Source: an uncultured Flavobacteriaceae bacterium (GTDB taxonomy: Bacteria; Bacteroidota; Bacteroidia; Flavobacteriales; Flavobacteriaceae). From it: a DNA stretch of 64,000 nucleotides. Positions 1 to 8,155 of this stretch are shown piece after piece. The notes under the pieces are model-generated. The model ran no database searches, was not told the DNA's origin, and worked only from the letters and a program-made list of their open reading frames with translations. Every line of letters begins with the position of its first letter. Positions within the stretch are counted from its first letter, which is position 1. Location of the stretch: the NCBI GenBank assembly GCA_947500435.1, contig CANMRV010000004.1, forward strand, positions 1 to 64,000, in the 5' to 3' direction. The position numbers and the translations under genes are program-made.

Positions 1-84
1 TTAAACCTTAAACCTTAAACCTTAAACCTTAAACCTTAAACCTTAAACCTTAAACCTTAAACCTTAAACCTTAAACCTTAAACC
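1..84. repeat. Tandem heptamer array (TTAAACC)x12
   Basis: Twelve perfect copies of the 7-bp unit TTAAACC run from the left edge of the window to position 84. They end 5 bp before the start codon of the RNA methyltransferase gene. The array may extend upstream beyond the window. Each unit carries TAA and 7 is not a multiple of 3, so all frames are closed and the array is not coding. It occupies the place where the promoter and leader of the downstream gene should be. Confidence 0.95.
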
Positions 85-89
85 CATAG

Positions 90-620
90 ATGCGCAAACT
101 AAAAAACGAAGAATTACCCCGATTAGATGTTGACGGATTTAAAAAAGCCGAGAAGACACCTATTGTAATTGTTCTTGACAATATTCGAAGTCTAAATAAT
201 ATTGGCTCCGTATTTAGAACTGCTGATGCTTTTTTGATTGAAAAAATCTACCTCTGCGGAATTACGGCAACTCCTCCTCATAAAGATATTCGAAAAACGG
301 CCTTGGGCGCCACGGAAAGTGTCACTTGGGAGCACCGCAAAAGTACTTTGGAAATCATTGAAGAATATAATTCAAAAGGGTACGAAACCATCGCGATTGA
401 ACAAGCTGAAAGAGCTACTATGTTGAATGAACTAGAAGTGAATACTTCCAAAAAATATGTTTTGGTTTTCGGGAATGAAGTAAAGGGGGTAGACCAAGCT
501 GTAGTTGATATTTGCTCTAAAGTCGTCGAGATTCCACAATTTGGAACAAAGCATTCCCTTAATATATCTGTTAGCGCTGGTGTTGCGATTTGGGATGTTT
601 GGCGAAAAATAACCGCATAA
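90..620 (+). CDS. TrmH/SpoU family RNA 2'-O-methyltransferase
   Basis: A 176-residue SPOUT-class methyltransferase, expected to transfer a methyl group from S-adenosylmethionine to a ribose 2'-OH in tRNA or rRNA. The three family motifs are visible: N31 to R43 (NIRSLNNIGSVFR), FGNE at 127-130 with the following VKGV, and SLNISVSAGV at 156-165. The last two form the knotted SAM-binding site. The protein is short and has no N-terminal RNA-binding extension, as in the minimal TrmH-like enzymes common in Bacteroidota. The target nucleotide cannot be told from sequence. The start at 90 lies directly after the heptamer array, so expression may depend on that array. The next gene converges on it. 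Confidence 0.9.
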   Translation: MRKLKNEELPRLDVDGFKKAEKTPIVIVLDNIRSLNNIGSVFRTADAFLIEKIYLCGITATPPHKDIRKTALGATESVTWEHRKSTLEIIEEYNSKGYETIAIEQAERATMLNELEVNTSKKYVLVFGNEVKGVDQAVVDICSKVVEIPQFGTKHSLNISVSAGVAIWDVWRKITA

Positions 621-642
621 AAAAAGCCCGATAAAATCGGGC
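621..642 (-). terminator. Intrinsic terminator for the folK-dNK gene
   Basis: A 7-bp stem, GCCCGAT (626-632) with ATCGGGC (636-642), has loop AAA. On the minus strand it is followed by a run of T (complement of 621-625). It lies about 90 bp past the stop of the minus-strand gene and just after the stop of the plus-strand methyltransferase, between convergent genes. On the plus strand no T-run follows. Confidence 0.75.
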
Positions 643-733
643 TGGATATATAGTTTGAGTTAGTTAGTTGCTTTCTAGCGATTGCTAAATAAGGAAATCC
701 GTAGCTACTACACAACATTTTTCTTAAAAAAAC

Positions 734-1879
734 TTAAAAGGGCAGCTGAACCGCAAACTTTAGGATTTTATCGACTAACGTTTCATAATCGTCTGGGTTT
801 TGTACAAAATCCATATCCCCTAAGTCAATTACTAAATTGTTTTGCTCTGGGTAACTCTTAATAAAATCGAAATATCCTGAATTGATTTTTTCAAGGTATT
901 CGGGCTCGATATTCTGCTCGTAGTCCCTTCCCCGTTTTTTAATGTTTTCCAACAATCGTTCTGTGGATTGGTAGAGATAGACATAGATTTTTGGCTTTTT
1001 CACTTCTTTGTACATCAAATTGAAAAGCTTTCGGTAGAGCGCAAATTCTTCTTTCTGTAAGGTTACTTGGGCAAAAATCAGGGATTTATAAATGTCGTAA
1101 TCACTGACCATAAAACTCTTGAAAAGGTCGTATTGCGAAGTGTCATCTGTAAACTGTTGGTAACGGTCTGCTAGAAATGACATTTCCAAAGGAAAGGCAT
1201 ACCTACCTTGGTCTTCATAGAATTTGGGTAAAAAGGGATTGTCAGCAAAACGTTCTAGGACTAATTTTCCATTGAAATCTTCAGCTATTTTATTGGCTAA
1301 AGTGGTCTTTCCTGCGCCAATATTTCCTTCAATCGCTATAAAATTAGTATGGGCAAAAAGCTCATTTCTATCCTTGAATAGGCGAAATGGCGTTCGGTTT
1401 AGTGTTCCCTTATCCCTGCATTCTTGTAGAAGATTACGGGTGTCTTTATTTAATATCGGATGATAGAACTGAGGGGCAATATCAGCCAAGGGCCGCAACA
1501 CAAATTTTCGAAAAGGCAATTCAGGATGTGGAATAACCAAATGGTCATTGAATACCGTTTCCTTTTCATAGTACAGAATATCGATATCTATTTTACGTGG
1601 TTCGTAGCCATCTTCTTGAAAACGAATTCTTCCAAGCTGCGTTTCGATTTTTAAAAGAGCTTCTAATAGCTCTTCCGGTATCAGTTCAGTTTGAATAGTA
1701 ATACAGACATTGAAGAAATCCTCAGCTTCAAACCCCCATGAGCTACTTTGATAAACAGGTGAGATTCTAACAACCTTACCTGCCGTTTGATGAATAGCAA
1801 AGATGGCTTCCTGAAGATTATTCAGTTTATCATCGATATTACTTCCAAGGGAAAGATGTACGGTTTTGGTTGAGCTCAT
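734..1879 (-). CDS. folK: Fused HPPK (FolK) - deoxynucleoside kinase
   Basis: Two enzymes in one chain of 381 residues. The N-terminal part (about 5-160) is 6-hydroxymethyl-7,8-dihydropterin pyrophosphokinase of folate synthesis, with SLGSN near the start and the signature RKIDIDILYY at about 95-104. The C-terminal part (about 179-381) is a deoxynucleoside kinase of the dCK/dGK type, with P-loop GNIGAGKTT at about 185-193 followed by the ERF motif and NPFL. Such fusions are known in Bacteroidota, where the kinase half has been linked to deoxyadenosine salvage; the substrate here is inferred. An upstream TTG at 1894 extends the frame, but ATG at 1879 (MSSTKTVHL) fits the family start. It is divergent from sppA with 73 bp between the starts. 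Confidence 0.92.
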   Translation of the reverse strand: MSSTKTVHLSLGSNIDDKLNNLQEAIFAIHQTAGKVVRISPVYQSSSWGFEAEDFFNVCITIQTELIPEELLEALLKIETQLGRIRFQEDGYEPRKIDIDILYYEKETVFNDHLVIPHPELPFRKFVLRPLADIAPQFYHPILNKDTRNLLQECRDKGTLNRTPFRLFKDRNELFAHTNFIAIEGNIGAGKTTLANKIAEDFNGKLVLERFADNPFLPKFYEDQGRYAFPLEMSFLADRYQQFTDDTSQYDLFKSFMVSDYDIYKSLIFAQVTLQKEEFALYRKLFNLMYKEVKKPKIYVYLYQSTERLLENIKKRGRDYEQNIEPEYLEKINSGYFDFIKSYPEQNNLVIDLGDMDFVQNPDDYETLVDKILKFAVQLPF

Positions 1880-1952
1880 AATAGGGAATAACAAAGTAAA
1901 TAAAACAAAATCACTTTCATTATCTTTACAGGATATTTATAACACACCATTT

Positions 1953-3713
1953 ATGAAGTTTTTACGAAATTTTTTGGCAGCCATTTTAGGTTGTCTTGTT
2001 GCTTTTGGGATTCTATTTTTTATGTTTTTCTTGTTCGCAAGTTTGCTCGGCAGTTCTGAGGATACGGTTGCAGTGAAGAAGAATTCTGTTTTGGAGTTAC
2101 AATTGCAGCTTCCCATAAGTGATTATGTCGGTGCCAATGCTGACGACCCTTTCGCAAGTTTGTTTGCGGAGTCGCAAGGCTTGGATGAAATTCTGAACGC
2201 TATTGAGGTGGCGAAAAATGATGAAGATATTAAGGGTATAAGCATAAACAACAACTTCACGATGGCTGGTTATGCACAGACCCAGGAAATCCGAAGAGCA
2301 TTGCAAGATTTTAAGAATGGTGGAAAGTTCATTTACACCTTTGCAGACTTCTACATGCAGAAGGATTATTATTTGGCAAGTGTAGCAGATTCTATTTTTA
2401 TCAACCCGGTCGGAGCGATTGATTTCAAAGGATTGGCCTCTGAAGTCCTGTTTTTTAAGGACCTCCAAGAAAAGACAGGTGTTAAAATGGAAGTAATTCG
2501 ACACGGGAAATATAAAAGCGCCGTTGAGCCCTTTTTGGAGAATGAAATGAGCGATGCGAACAGAACACAAATCAAAGAGTTGATAGGTTCCTTGTGGAAC
2601 TCAATAGTCGAGGAAATTTCAGATGGTCGAAACATTCTTCCGCAAGATTTAAATCGAATAGCGGATACTTTAGGAGGAAGAACTCCGGAGTTAGCAAAAG
2701 CATCCGGACTTATAGACGGAATCGTTTTTCACGACCAATATGAAGCCAAGTTGAAATATGCTGTGGACCCCGTTTTGGATAATGATTTAAATATCATAGC
2801 GCTTGATGACTATTTGAAGCGTTCAAATCCGAAAATGAAGAAATCGGGCAAGGATAGAATTGCGGTAATTTATGCTCAGGGAGAGATCATATATGGTGAA
2901 GGTGGCCCAAGTCAAATTGGTCAAGGCTTGATGAATGAGGCAATTATTAAAGCAAAGGATGATGATAAGGTGAAAGCGATAGTCTTGCGAGTAGATTCTC
3001 CAGGTGGTAGTGCCTTAACCTCAGATATTATCTGGCGAGAAATTGAACTAGCCAAGAAGAAGAAGCCTGTGGTGGTTTCTATGGGTAACGTTGCCGCTTC
3101 GGGTGGATATTATATTGCTGCTGGCGCCGATAAGATTTTTGCAGAACCTACAACCATAACAGGCTCCATTGGTGTTTTTGGTACTATTCCGAATATGACC
3201 GAATTAGCCGCGGATATTGGTATCAATGCAGAACAAGTAGGAACAAATAAAAATTCGGTGGACTATTCGCTTTTTGAGCCGATGACGGACAGTTTCAGAA
3301 ATACAGTTCAAGAAGGCATTGAAGATGTGTATGAAACGTTTTTAGACCGTGTTTCTCAAGGTAGAGGAATTACCATGGCTCAGGCCGATAGTCTTGCACA
3401 GGGCAGAGTATGGAGTGGTGTAGATGCAAAGAACAATGGTTTGGTTGATGAATTAGGAAATCTAAACGACGCTATTGAAGAAGCGGCAAAAATGGCGGAG
3501 ATATCCGAATACGGAATCAAGAAATTCCCAAGATATAAAACTGGATTAGAGCAATTCATGGAAGATTTTGGTGGGGCCGGAGCAAAAGCGAAAAAGAGCA
3601 TTATTGAAGATGAGATAGGAGCAGAGGCTTATTCTATCTTAAAGCAGGTAAAATCGGCAATGGAGCACAAAGGTCCGCAAGCCAGAATGCCATTTGTGTT
3701 GAATATTAAGTAA
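1953..3713 (+). CDS. sppA: Signal peptide peptidase SppA, 67K type
   Basis: Inner-membrane serine protease of family S49 that degrades leftover signal peptides. It has 586 residues with one N-terminal membrane segment (about 5-30) and two S49 domains. The Ser/Lys dyad is visible: K188 in GKYKSAVEPF of the first domain and S383 in AASGGYY of the second. Their 195-residue separation is close to the 200 seen in the E. coli enzyme (K209, S409). The reading frame is open back to 1866, but those codons overlap the divergent folK region. ATG at 1953 begins directly with the hydrophobic anchor and is preferred. The queuosine transporter gene follows after 3 bp, suggesting co-transcription. Confidence 0.93.
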   Translation: MKFLRNFLAAILGCLVAFGILFFMFFLFASLLGSSEDTVAVKKNSVLELQLQLPISDYVGANADDPFASLFAESQGLDEILNAIEVAKNDEDIKGISINNNFTMAGYAQTQEIRRALQDFKNGGKFIYTFADFYMQKDYYLASVADSIFINPVGAIDFKGLASEVLFFKDLQEKTGVKMEVIRHGKYKSAVEPFLENEMSDANRTQIKELIGSLWNSIVEEISDGRNILPQDLNRIADTLGGRTPELAKASGLIDGIVFHDQYEAKLKYAVDPVLDNDLNIIALDDYLKRSNPKMKKSGKDRIAVIYAQGEIIYGEGGPSQIGQGLMNEAIIKAKDDDKVKAIVLRVDSPGGSALTSDIIWREIELAKKKKPVVVSMGNVAASGGYYIAAGADKIFAEPTTITGSIGVFGTIPNMTELAADIGINAEQVGTNKNSVDYSLFEPMTDSFRNTVQEGIEDVYETFLDRVSQGRGITMAQADSLAQGRVWSGVDAKNNGLVDELGNLNDAIEEAAKMAEISEYGIKKFPRYKTGLEQFMEDFGGAGAKAKKSIIEDEIGAEAYSILKQVKSAMEHKGPQARMPFVLNIK

Positions 3714-3716
3714 TTC

Positions 3717-4427
3717 ATGACCACAAAGGATAAAAAACTTGCCTATAAAATATACCTGTATTTAGGAGCCTTGTTCATTACCTCTCTGGTGGTATCGAAC
3801 TTGATTTTTCAAAAGTTCTTCTATTGGCAACCATTTGGAGATATAACTGTTTTTGGAGCTTCCCTTTTTGAGGTTTCTGTAGGTATATTACCGTATCCCA
3901 TAACCTTTTTGATTACCGATTTGATTTCTGAAATTTTTGGGAAGAAGAAAGCCAACCAAATTGTTACCGCGGGTATTTTTGCTTCCTTCTTTTCCATGGG
4001 AATTATTCTACTCGCTGATATCGCCCCCGCGATTAAAAGCTCTCCGATTGACGATGTTACATTTACCAAGGTTTTTGCTTTGTCACCCATAGCGGTATTG
4101 GCATCAATGATTGCCTATTTACTGGCGCAATATGTTGACATTGCTATTTACCATTTTTGGAAACGCTTGACCAAAGGGAAACATCTTTGGCTGAGAAATA
4201 ACTTTTCTACATTTCTATCGCAGTTCATCGATACCTTTACGGTAGTTGGACTGCTGTGCACTTTCGGGGTGTTACCCTGGGATATCTTCTTCGGACTCGT
4301 AGTCAGTGGTTTCCTTTTTAAGGTTTTTATAGCATTTATCGACACCCCTTTCCTCTATTTCTTCGTATATCTCCTAAGAAAACGATTTGGTCTTAAAATC
4401 GGGGAGGAAATTATCTTGGATATTTAG
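3717..4427 (+). CDS. yhhQ: Queuosine precursor transporter (VUT/YhhQ family)
   Basis: A polytopic inner-membrane protein of 236 residues with about six hydrophobic segments. It resembles COG1738 (YhhQ), shown in E. coli to import queuosine precursors such as preQ0/preQ1. The segment FEVSVGILPYPITFLITDLISEIFGKK (written as key parts: GILPYP, TDLISE, FGKK) is the family hallmark, as is the later NFSTFLSQFIDT region. The start ATG is 3 bp after the sppA stop. No preQ1 riboswitch or queuosine synthesis gene was recognised nearby. The specific substrate is inferred from the family. Confidence 0.88.
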   Translation: MTTKDKKLAYKIYLYLGALFITSLVVSNLIFQKFFYWQPFGDITVFGASLFEVSVGILPYPITFLITDLISEIFGKKKANQIVTAGIFASFFSMGIILLADIAPAIKSSPIDDVTFTKVFALSPIAVLASMIAYLLAQYVDIAIYHFWKRLTKGKHLWLRNNFSTFLSQFIDTFTVVGLLCTFGVLPWDIFFGLVVSGFLFKVFIAFIDTPFLYFFVYLLRKRFGLKIGEEIILDI

Positions 4428-4491
4428 TCCATTTTTTTAAAATATTCTTACTTCCCTAGAGTTATAGACATAGGTAAAATCTTATGTGGTT

Positions 4492-7242
4492 ATGGGAAAG
4501 AAAATCTTGAAGATTGTTGGCGTTCTTTTGTTGTTGGTAGTAGGCGTATTAATTGCTGCACCTTTCATTCTCGAAGCCAAAATTGGTGATATTATTAAGA
4601 ATAATGTCAACAATAATGTCAATGCAACGCTAGACTTTTCTGACGCGAGTTTGAGCCTTGTGAGTAGCTTCCCAGATGCTGAGGTTTCGCTTACCGACAT
4701 TACATTATTGAATAAGGCTCCTTTTGAAGGTGATACACTGTTTGCAGCGAAGCAAGTGGACTTAAAAATGGGCATCCGTCAGCTTTTCAAAAATGAAAAT
4801 GAATCCATTGCAATTGAAAGCCTATTCATTGATGGCGCAAATCTCAACATTGTAGTGGATGAGTCTGAAAAAGCCAATTACGATATCGGTAACGATTCGG
4901 GTACCGAAAGTAAATCCACAAAAGAATCAACCGGATTTCAATTGGATATGAAATCCTACGAAATTATAAATTCTAATATTTCTTATTTGGACAGGTCCTC
5001 GGGAATGTCCTTTGAACTCTCTAACCTGCAACATGAAGGAAAAGGAGACCTTTCTCTAGCTTCCTCCGAATTGGATACCCATACCGAAGCACTAGTTTCT
5101 TTTGAGATGGATAGCACTAATTACCTGAATGAAAATAGAATTCTTTTAGATGCGGTAATCGGTATCGATTTGGAAGAGAGTAAATATACATTCCTGAAGA
5201 ATGAAGCAGTCGTAAATCAATTGCCTTTGGTTTTTGACGGATTTGTGAAAGTTAATGAGAACAACCAAGAGGTGGATATTAGCTTTAAAACCCTTTCATC
5301 GGAATTCAAGAATTTTCTAGCGGTTATTCCTCAAGAATATTCAAAGAACATTGAAAACGTTCAAACTACAGGAGACTTCATAGTTGAAGGCAAATTTGAG
5401 GGAATTGTTGATGATTCTTATATCCCGAGATTTAATATCGGAATCAATTCAGATAATGCCTCTTTCAAATATCCTGATCTGCCAAAATCGGTTCGTAATG
5501 TATTTATTGATGTGGACATTGTAAACAAAACGGGCGTTACGGAAGATACCTATGTAGATATCGGAAAACTGTCTTTCATGATTGACGAAGACAAATTCAA
5601 TATGGTTGCCAAAATCAATGAATTGATGGGCAATACCAAAGTCAATGCGCATTTGGATGGAAAAATTAACCTGGCGAATATTGAAAAGGCATATCCCATA
5701 CCTTCGGATTTAGATTTGAAAGGAATTCTAGATGCTGATATCACTACGGCTTTTGATATGGCTTCCGTGGAAAACCATCAATACGAGAAAACAGAGACCA
5801 GCGGAAAGATGAGTCTTAAAGATTTTGAATACAATTCAGAGGAGTTATTGCATCCGGTAAAGATAAAATCGACGGCCTTGACTTTTAATCCCAAGACGGT
5901 CACTTTAAACGAGCTTGACGGAGCAACCGGTAGAACTGATTTTAAAGCCACAGGTACGATAAATAATTTATTGGGTTATATGTTCAACGATGAAAAGGTA
6001 GAGGGAAACTTCGATCTGAAGTCCGACACTTTTGCCTTGAATGATTTTATGACCGCTGAGGAAACTGAAACTACAGGGGGAGATATAAATTCAGAAGCTG
6101 ACTCAACGAGCACACCTGATGCGCAATTCAAAATACCAGCGTTTCTAGATGCAAATATCAATGCCACGGCAAAGACGGTATTGTACGATGATTTGGTTTT
6201 AAAAAATGTAAAGGGAAACCTGAAAATCAAAGATGAGAAGGCGATTTTAAGTAATATGACTACGTCCATTTTCAACGGAAAAATGGCTTTCCATGGAGAA
6301 GTGTCCACCAAACAAGAAACACCCACTTTCAATATGAAATTGGGAATGGATCAAGTGCAAATTGGGGAAACCTTCCAATCATTGGAACTCTTTAAAGTAT
6401 TGGCTCCAGTAGCAGAAATCTTAAAAGGGAAACTAAATTCAGACATTGAATTGTCGGGTGCATTGACCGATGATTTCACTCCAGATTTATTAACACTAAG
6501 TGGTGATATGTTAGCCAACATTTTCACCAAGGATTTTGACACGGAATCATCCCCTCTGTTGCAGTCCCTAGCAAGTAAACTTGATTTTATAGACCTAAAG
6601 CAGTTGAATCTAGATGATTTAAAAACAAAGCTTTCCTTCAAAGATGGATTGGTAAGTGTTAAGCCTTTTACCCTAAATTATAAAGACATCGCCATCAATG
6701 TAGATGGTGGCCATTCGTTTGACCGAAAGATGAACTACAAGGCTTCTATGGAAGTTCCTGCGAAATATTTAGGCAGCGAAGTAACCAATTTAATCGCTAA
6801 AATTGATAATAAGCAATTAGATAATCTTACCATACCCGTAATTGCAAATATTGGTGGAGATTATAATAGTCCGAATGTTACGACCGATTTGACCTCTGGA
6901 ATTAAAACCTTGACTTCTCGCTTGATTGAAATTCAAAAGCAAAAACTCATCAACAAAGGAAAAGATAAAGCCACGGAATTATTGACTGATGTTTTAGGTG
7001 GAAACTCCAAAGAAGAAGATTCAACCAAAACCGAAGACCCAACTAAAGATGCCGTAAAAGATGTTTTAGGAGGAATACTTGGGAAGGACAAAAAAGATAC
7101 TACGGCAACCAAAACGGATTCTATCCCGTCAAAAACAGAGGAAGATGTAGTTAAAGAAAAAGCCAAAGATATATTAGGAGGATTTTTGGGGAGAAAAAAG
7201 AAAAAGGACACTGTAGACGAAAAGAAAGACTCAATAAACTGA
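4492..7242 (+). CDS. AsmA-like C-terminal domain protein
   Basis: A 916-residue envelope protein of the AsmA/TamB-like group, thought to take part in outer-membrane assembly or lipid transport between membranes. It has an N-terminal membrane anchor (about 5-25, LLLLVVGVLIAAPFIL), then a long beta-rich periplasmic body beginning with the typical AsmA opening (KIGDIIKNNVNNNV, then SFPDAEVSLTDI). The last 100 residues are very rich in Lys, Asp and Thr. They hold three short repeats around DVLGG or DILGG, each followed by a charged spacer, which look like small amphipathic segments. A GTG at 4486 lies two codons upstream; ATG at 4492 (MGKKILK) is preferred. The DUF2797 gene converges with a 1-bp gap. 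Confidence 0.87.
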   Translation: MGKKILKIVGVLLLLVVGVLIAAPFILEAKIGDIIKNNVNNNVNATLDFSDASLSLVSSFPDAEVSLTDITLLNKAPFEGDTLFAAKQVDLKMGIRQLFKNENESIAIESLFIDGANLNIVVDESEKANYDIGNDSGTESKSTKESTGFQLDMKSYEIINSNISYLDRSSGMSFELSNLQHEGKGDLSLASSELDTHTEALVSFEMDSTNYLNENRILLDAVIGIDLEESKYTFLKNEAVVNQLPLVFDGFVKVNENNQEVDISFKTLSSEFKNFLAVIPQEYSKNIENVQTTGDFIVEGKFEGIVDDSYIPRFNIGINSDNASFKYPDLPKSVRNVFIDVDIVNKTGVTEDTYVDIGKLSFMIDEDKFNMVAKINELMGNTKVNAHLDGKINLANIEKAYPIPSDLDLKGILDADITTAFDMASVENHQYEKTETSGKMSLKDFEYNSEELLHPVKIKSTALTFNPKTVTLNELDGATGRTDFKATGTINNLLGYMFNDEKVEGNFDLKSDTFALNDFMTAEETETTGGDINSEADSTSTPDAQFKIPAFLDANINATAKTVLYDDLVLKNVKGNLKIKDEKAILSNMTTSIFNGKMAFHGEVSTKQETPTFNMKLGMDQVQIGETFQSLELFKVLAPVAEILKGKLNSDIELSGALTDDFTPDLLTLSGDMLANIFTKDFDTESSPLLQSLASKLDFIDLKQLNLDDLKTKLSFKDGLVSVKPFTLNYKDIAINVDGGHSFDRKMNYKASMEVPAKYLGSEVTNLIAKIDNKQLDNLTIPVIANIGGDYNSPNVTTDLTSGIKTLTSRLIEIQKQKLINKGKDKATELLTDVLGGNSKEEDSTKTEDPTKDAVKDVLGGILGKDKKDTTATKTDSIPSKTEEDVVKEKAKDILGGFLGRKKKKDTVDEKKDSIN

Positions 7243-7243
7243 T

Positions 7244-8038
7244 TTAGGAAACTCCTAAACCAACATAATACCCTTCACTACCACGAACATTAAAAACGGT
7301 ATTATCCTCAAAGATCAGGTACTGCCCTTTAATCCCTTTTAAGACTCCTTCAAATTCAGGAGTTTTAGACAAATTTAAACTTTTCACTTTCTCAGGATAT
7401 TGTAAGACAGGAAATTCCAAATGTGTTTCTCCGTTATTATCCAAAAAGTACTCCTGCGCTTCTGCCGGAATGTATTGCTTGAGTTTACTCCGCCATTCCA
7501 CCAAGTTTTCATCTTCAACAGAATTTGTGAGCATCTTCCGCCAATTGGTTTTATCACCAATATGGTCTTTCAGTGCAACTTCGGTAATTCCAGCTAAATA
7601 GCGATTTGGGACTTCAACTATTTCAATGGCTTCGTGTGCCCCCTGGTCAATCCATCTTGTGGGGACTTGTGTTTTCCTCGTGACTCCAACTTTGATGTTA
7701 CTTGAGTTTGCCAAGTAAACGATATGCGGCTGCAATTGTACTTTTTTTTCATAATCCAAATCACGGTCTTCTTTTCCTAGATGAGCAGTGCTCAATTCTG
7801 GGCGCATAATCCAATCCCCAGCCGATGGAATCTCGTAAAAACAGCTTTTGCAGAATCCTTGGCGATAAATAGGTCTGTCGTTTCCACAGTTCAAACATTG
7901 ATGCTTGATAAAATTGATTTTCAAGGTCTTGTTTAGTACCTGATTCACATTAAGAAAATCATCATTGAAAACCATATAATATTGAATCGGACTCCCGATT
8001 TCAGTCTGCATTTTTCGTAATACACCTTCGTACTGCAT
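7244..8038 (-). CDS. DUF2797 protein
   Basis: A 264-residue cytosolic protein matching DUF2797, a family without an established function. Two CxxC-like knuckles (CLNCG and CKSC, about residues 48-70) form a probable zinc ribbon. A following block (VYLANSSNIKVGVTRK, later RWIDQGA) resembles the core of GIY-YIG-type nuclease domains. That resemblance is by eye only. The C-terminal part contains a small beta-rich segment (KGQYLIFEDN). It stands alone, convergent with the AsmA-like gene and divergent from GH3. Confidence 0.8.
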   Translation of the reverse strand: MQYEGVLRKMQTEIGSPIQYYMVFNDDFLNVNQVLNKTLKINFIKHQCLNCGNDRPIYRQGFCKSCFYEIPSAGDWIMRPELSTAHLGKEDRDLDYEKKVQLQPHIVYLANSSNIKVGVTRKTQVPTRWIDQGAHEAIEIVEVPNRYLAGITEVALKDHIGDKTNWRKMLTNSVEDENLVEWRSKLKQYIPAEAQEYFLDNNGETHLEFPVLQYPEKVKSLNLSKTPEFEGVLKGIKGQYLIFEDNTVFNVRGSEGYYVGLGVS

Positions 8039-8050
8039 ATTTTTTATTTT

Positions 8051-8082
8051 CTCCCTCTCTTGGAAGAGGGTTGGGGTGTGGG
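8051..8082 (+). repeat. REP-like palindrome
   Basis: An imperfect hairpin CCCTCT (8053-8058)/AGAGGG (8065-8070) is followed by the G-rich tail TTGGGGTGTGGG. This form, a CCCTCTC...GAGAGGG stem with a GGGGTGxGGG tail, is that of widespread REP-type intergenic repeats. One copy is seen here, between the divergent DUF2797 and GH3 genes. The similarity is judged by memory of the motif. Confidence 0.55.
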
Positions 8083-8155
8083 TAAATCTAATTTGAAAAT
8101 GATAAGTATTAAAGCTATTTTTAGCTACACAACTTAATAGCCAAAGATACCCAAA

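Noticed and set aside
1..84. Array as a telomere-like chromosome end
   Set aside because: The unit resembles plant-type telomere repeats only in length. The start of the sequence is the edge of the window, and nothing suggests a linear chromosome.
278..718. A 146-residue open frame on the minus strand
   Set aside because: It is antisense to the clear SPOUT methyltransferase gene and has no recognisable domain.
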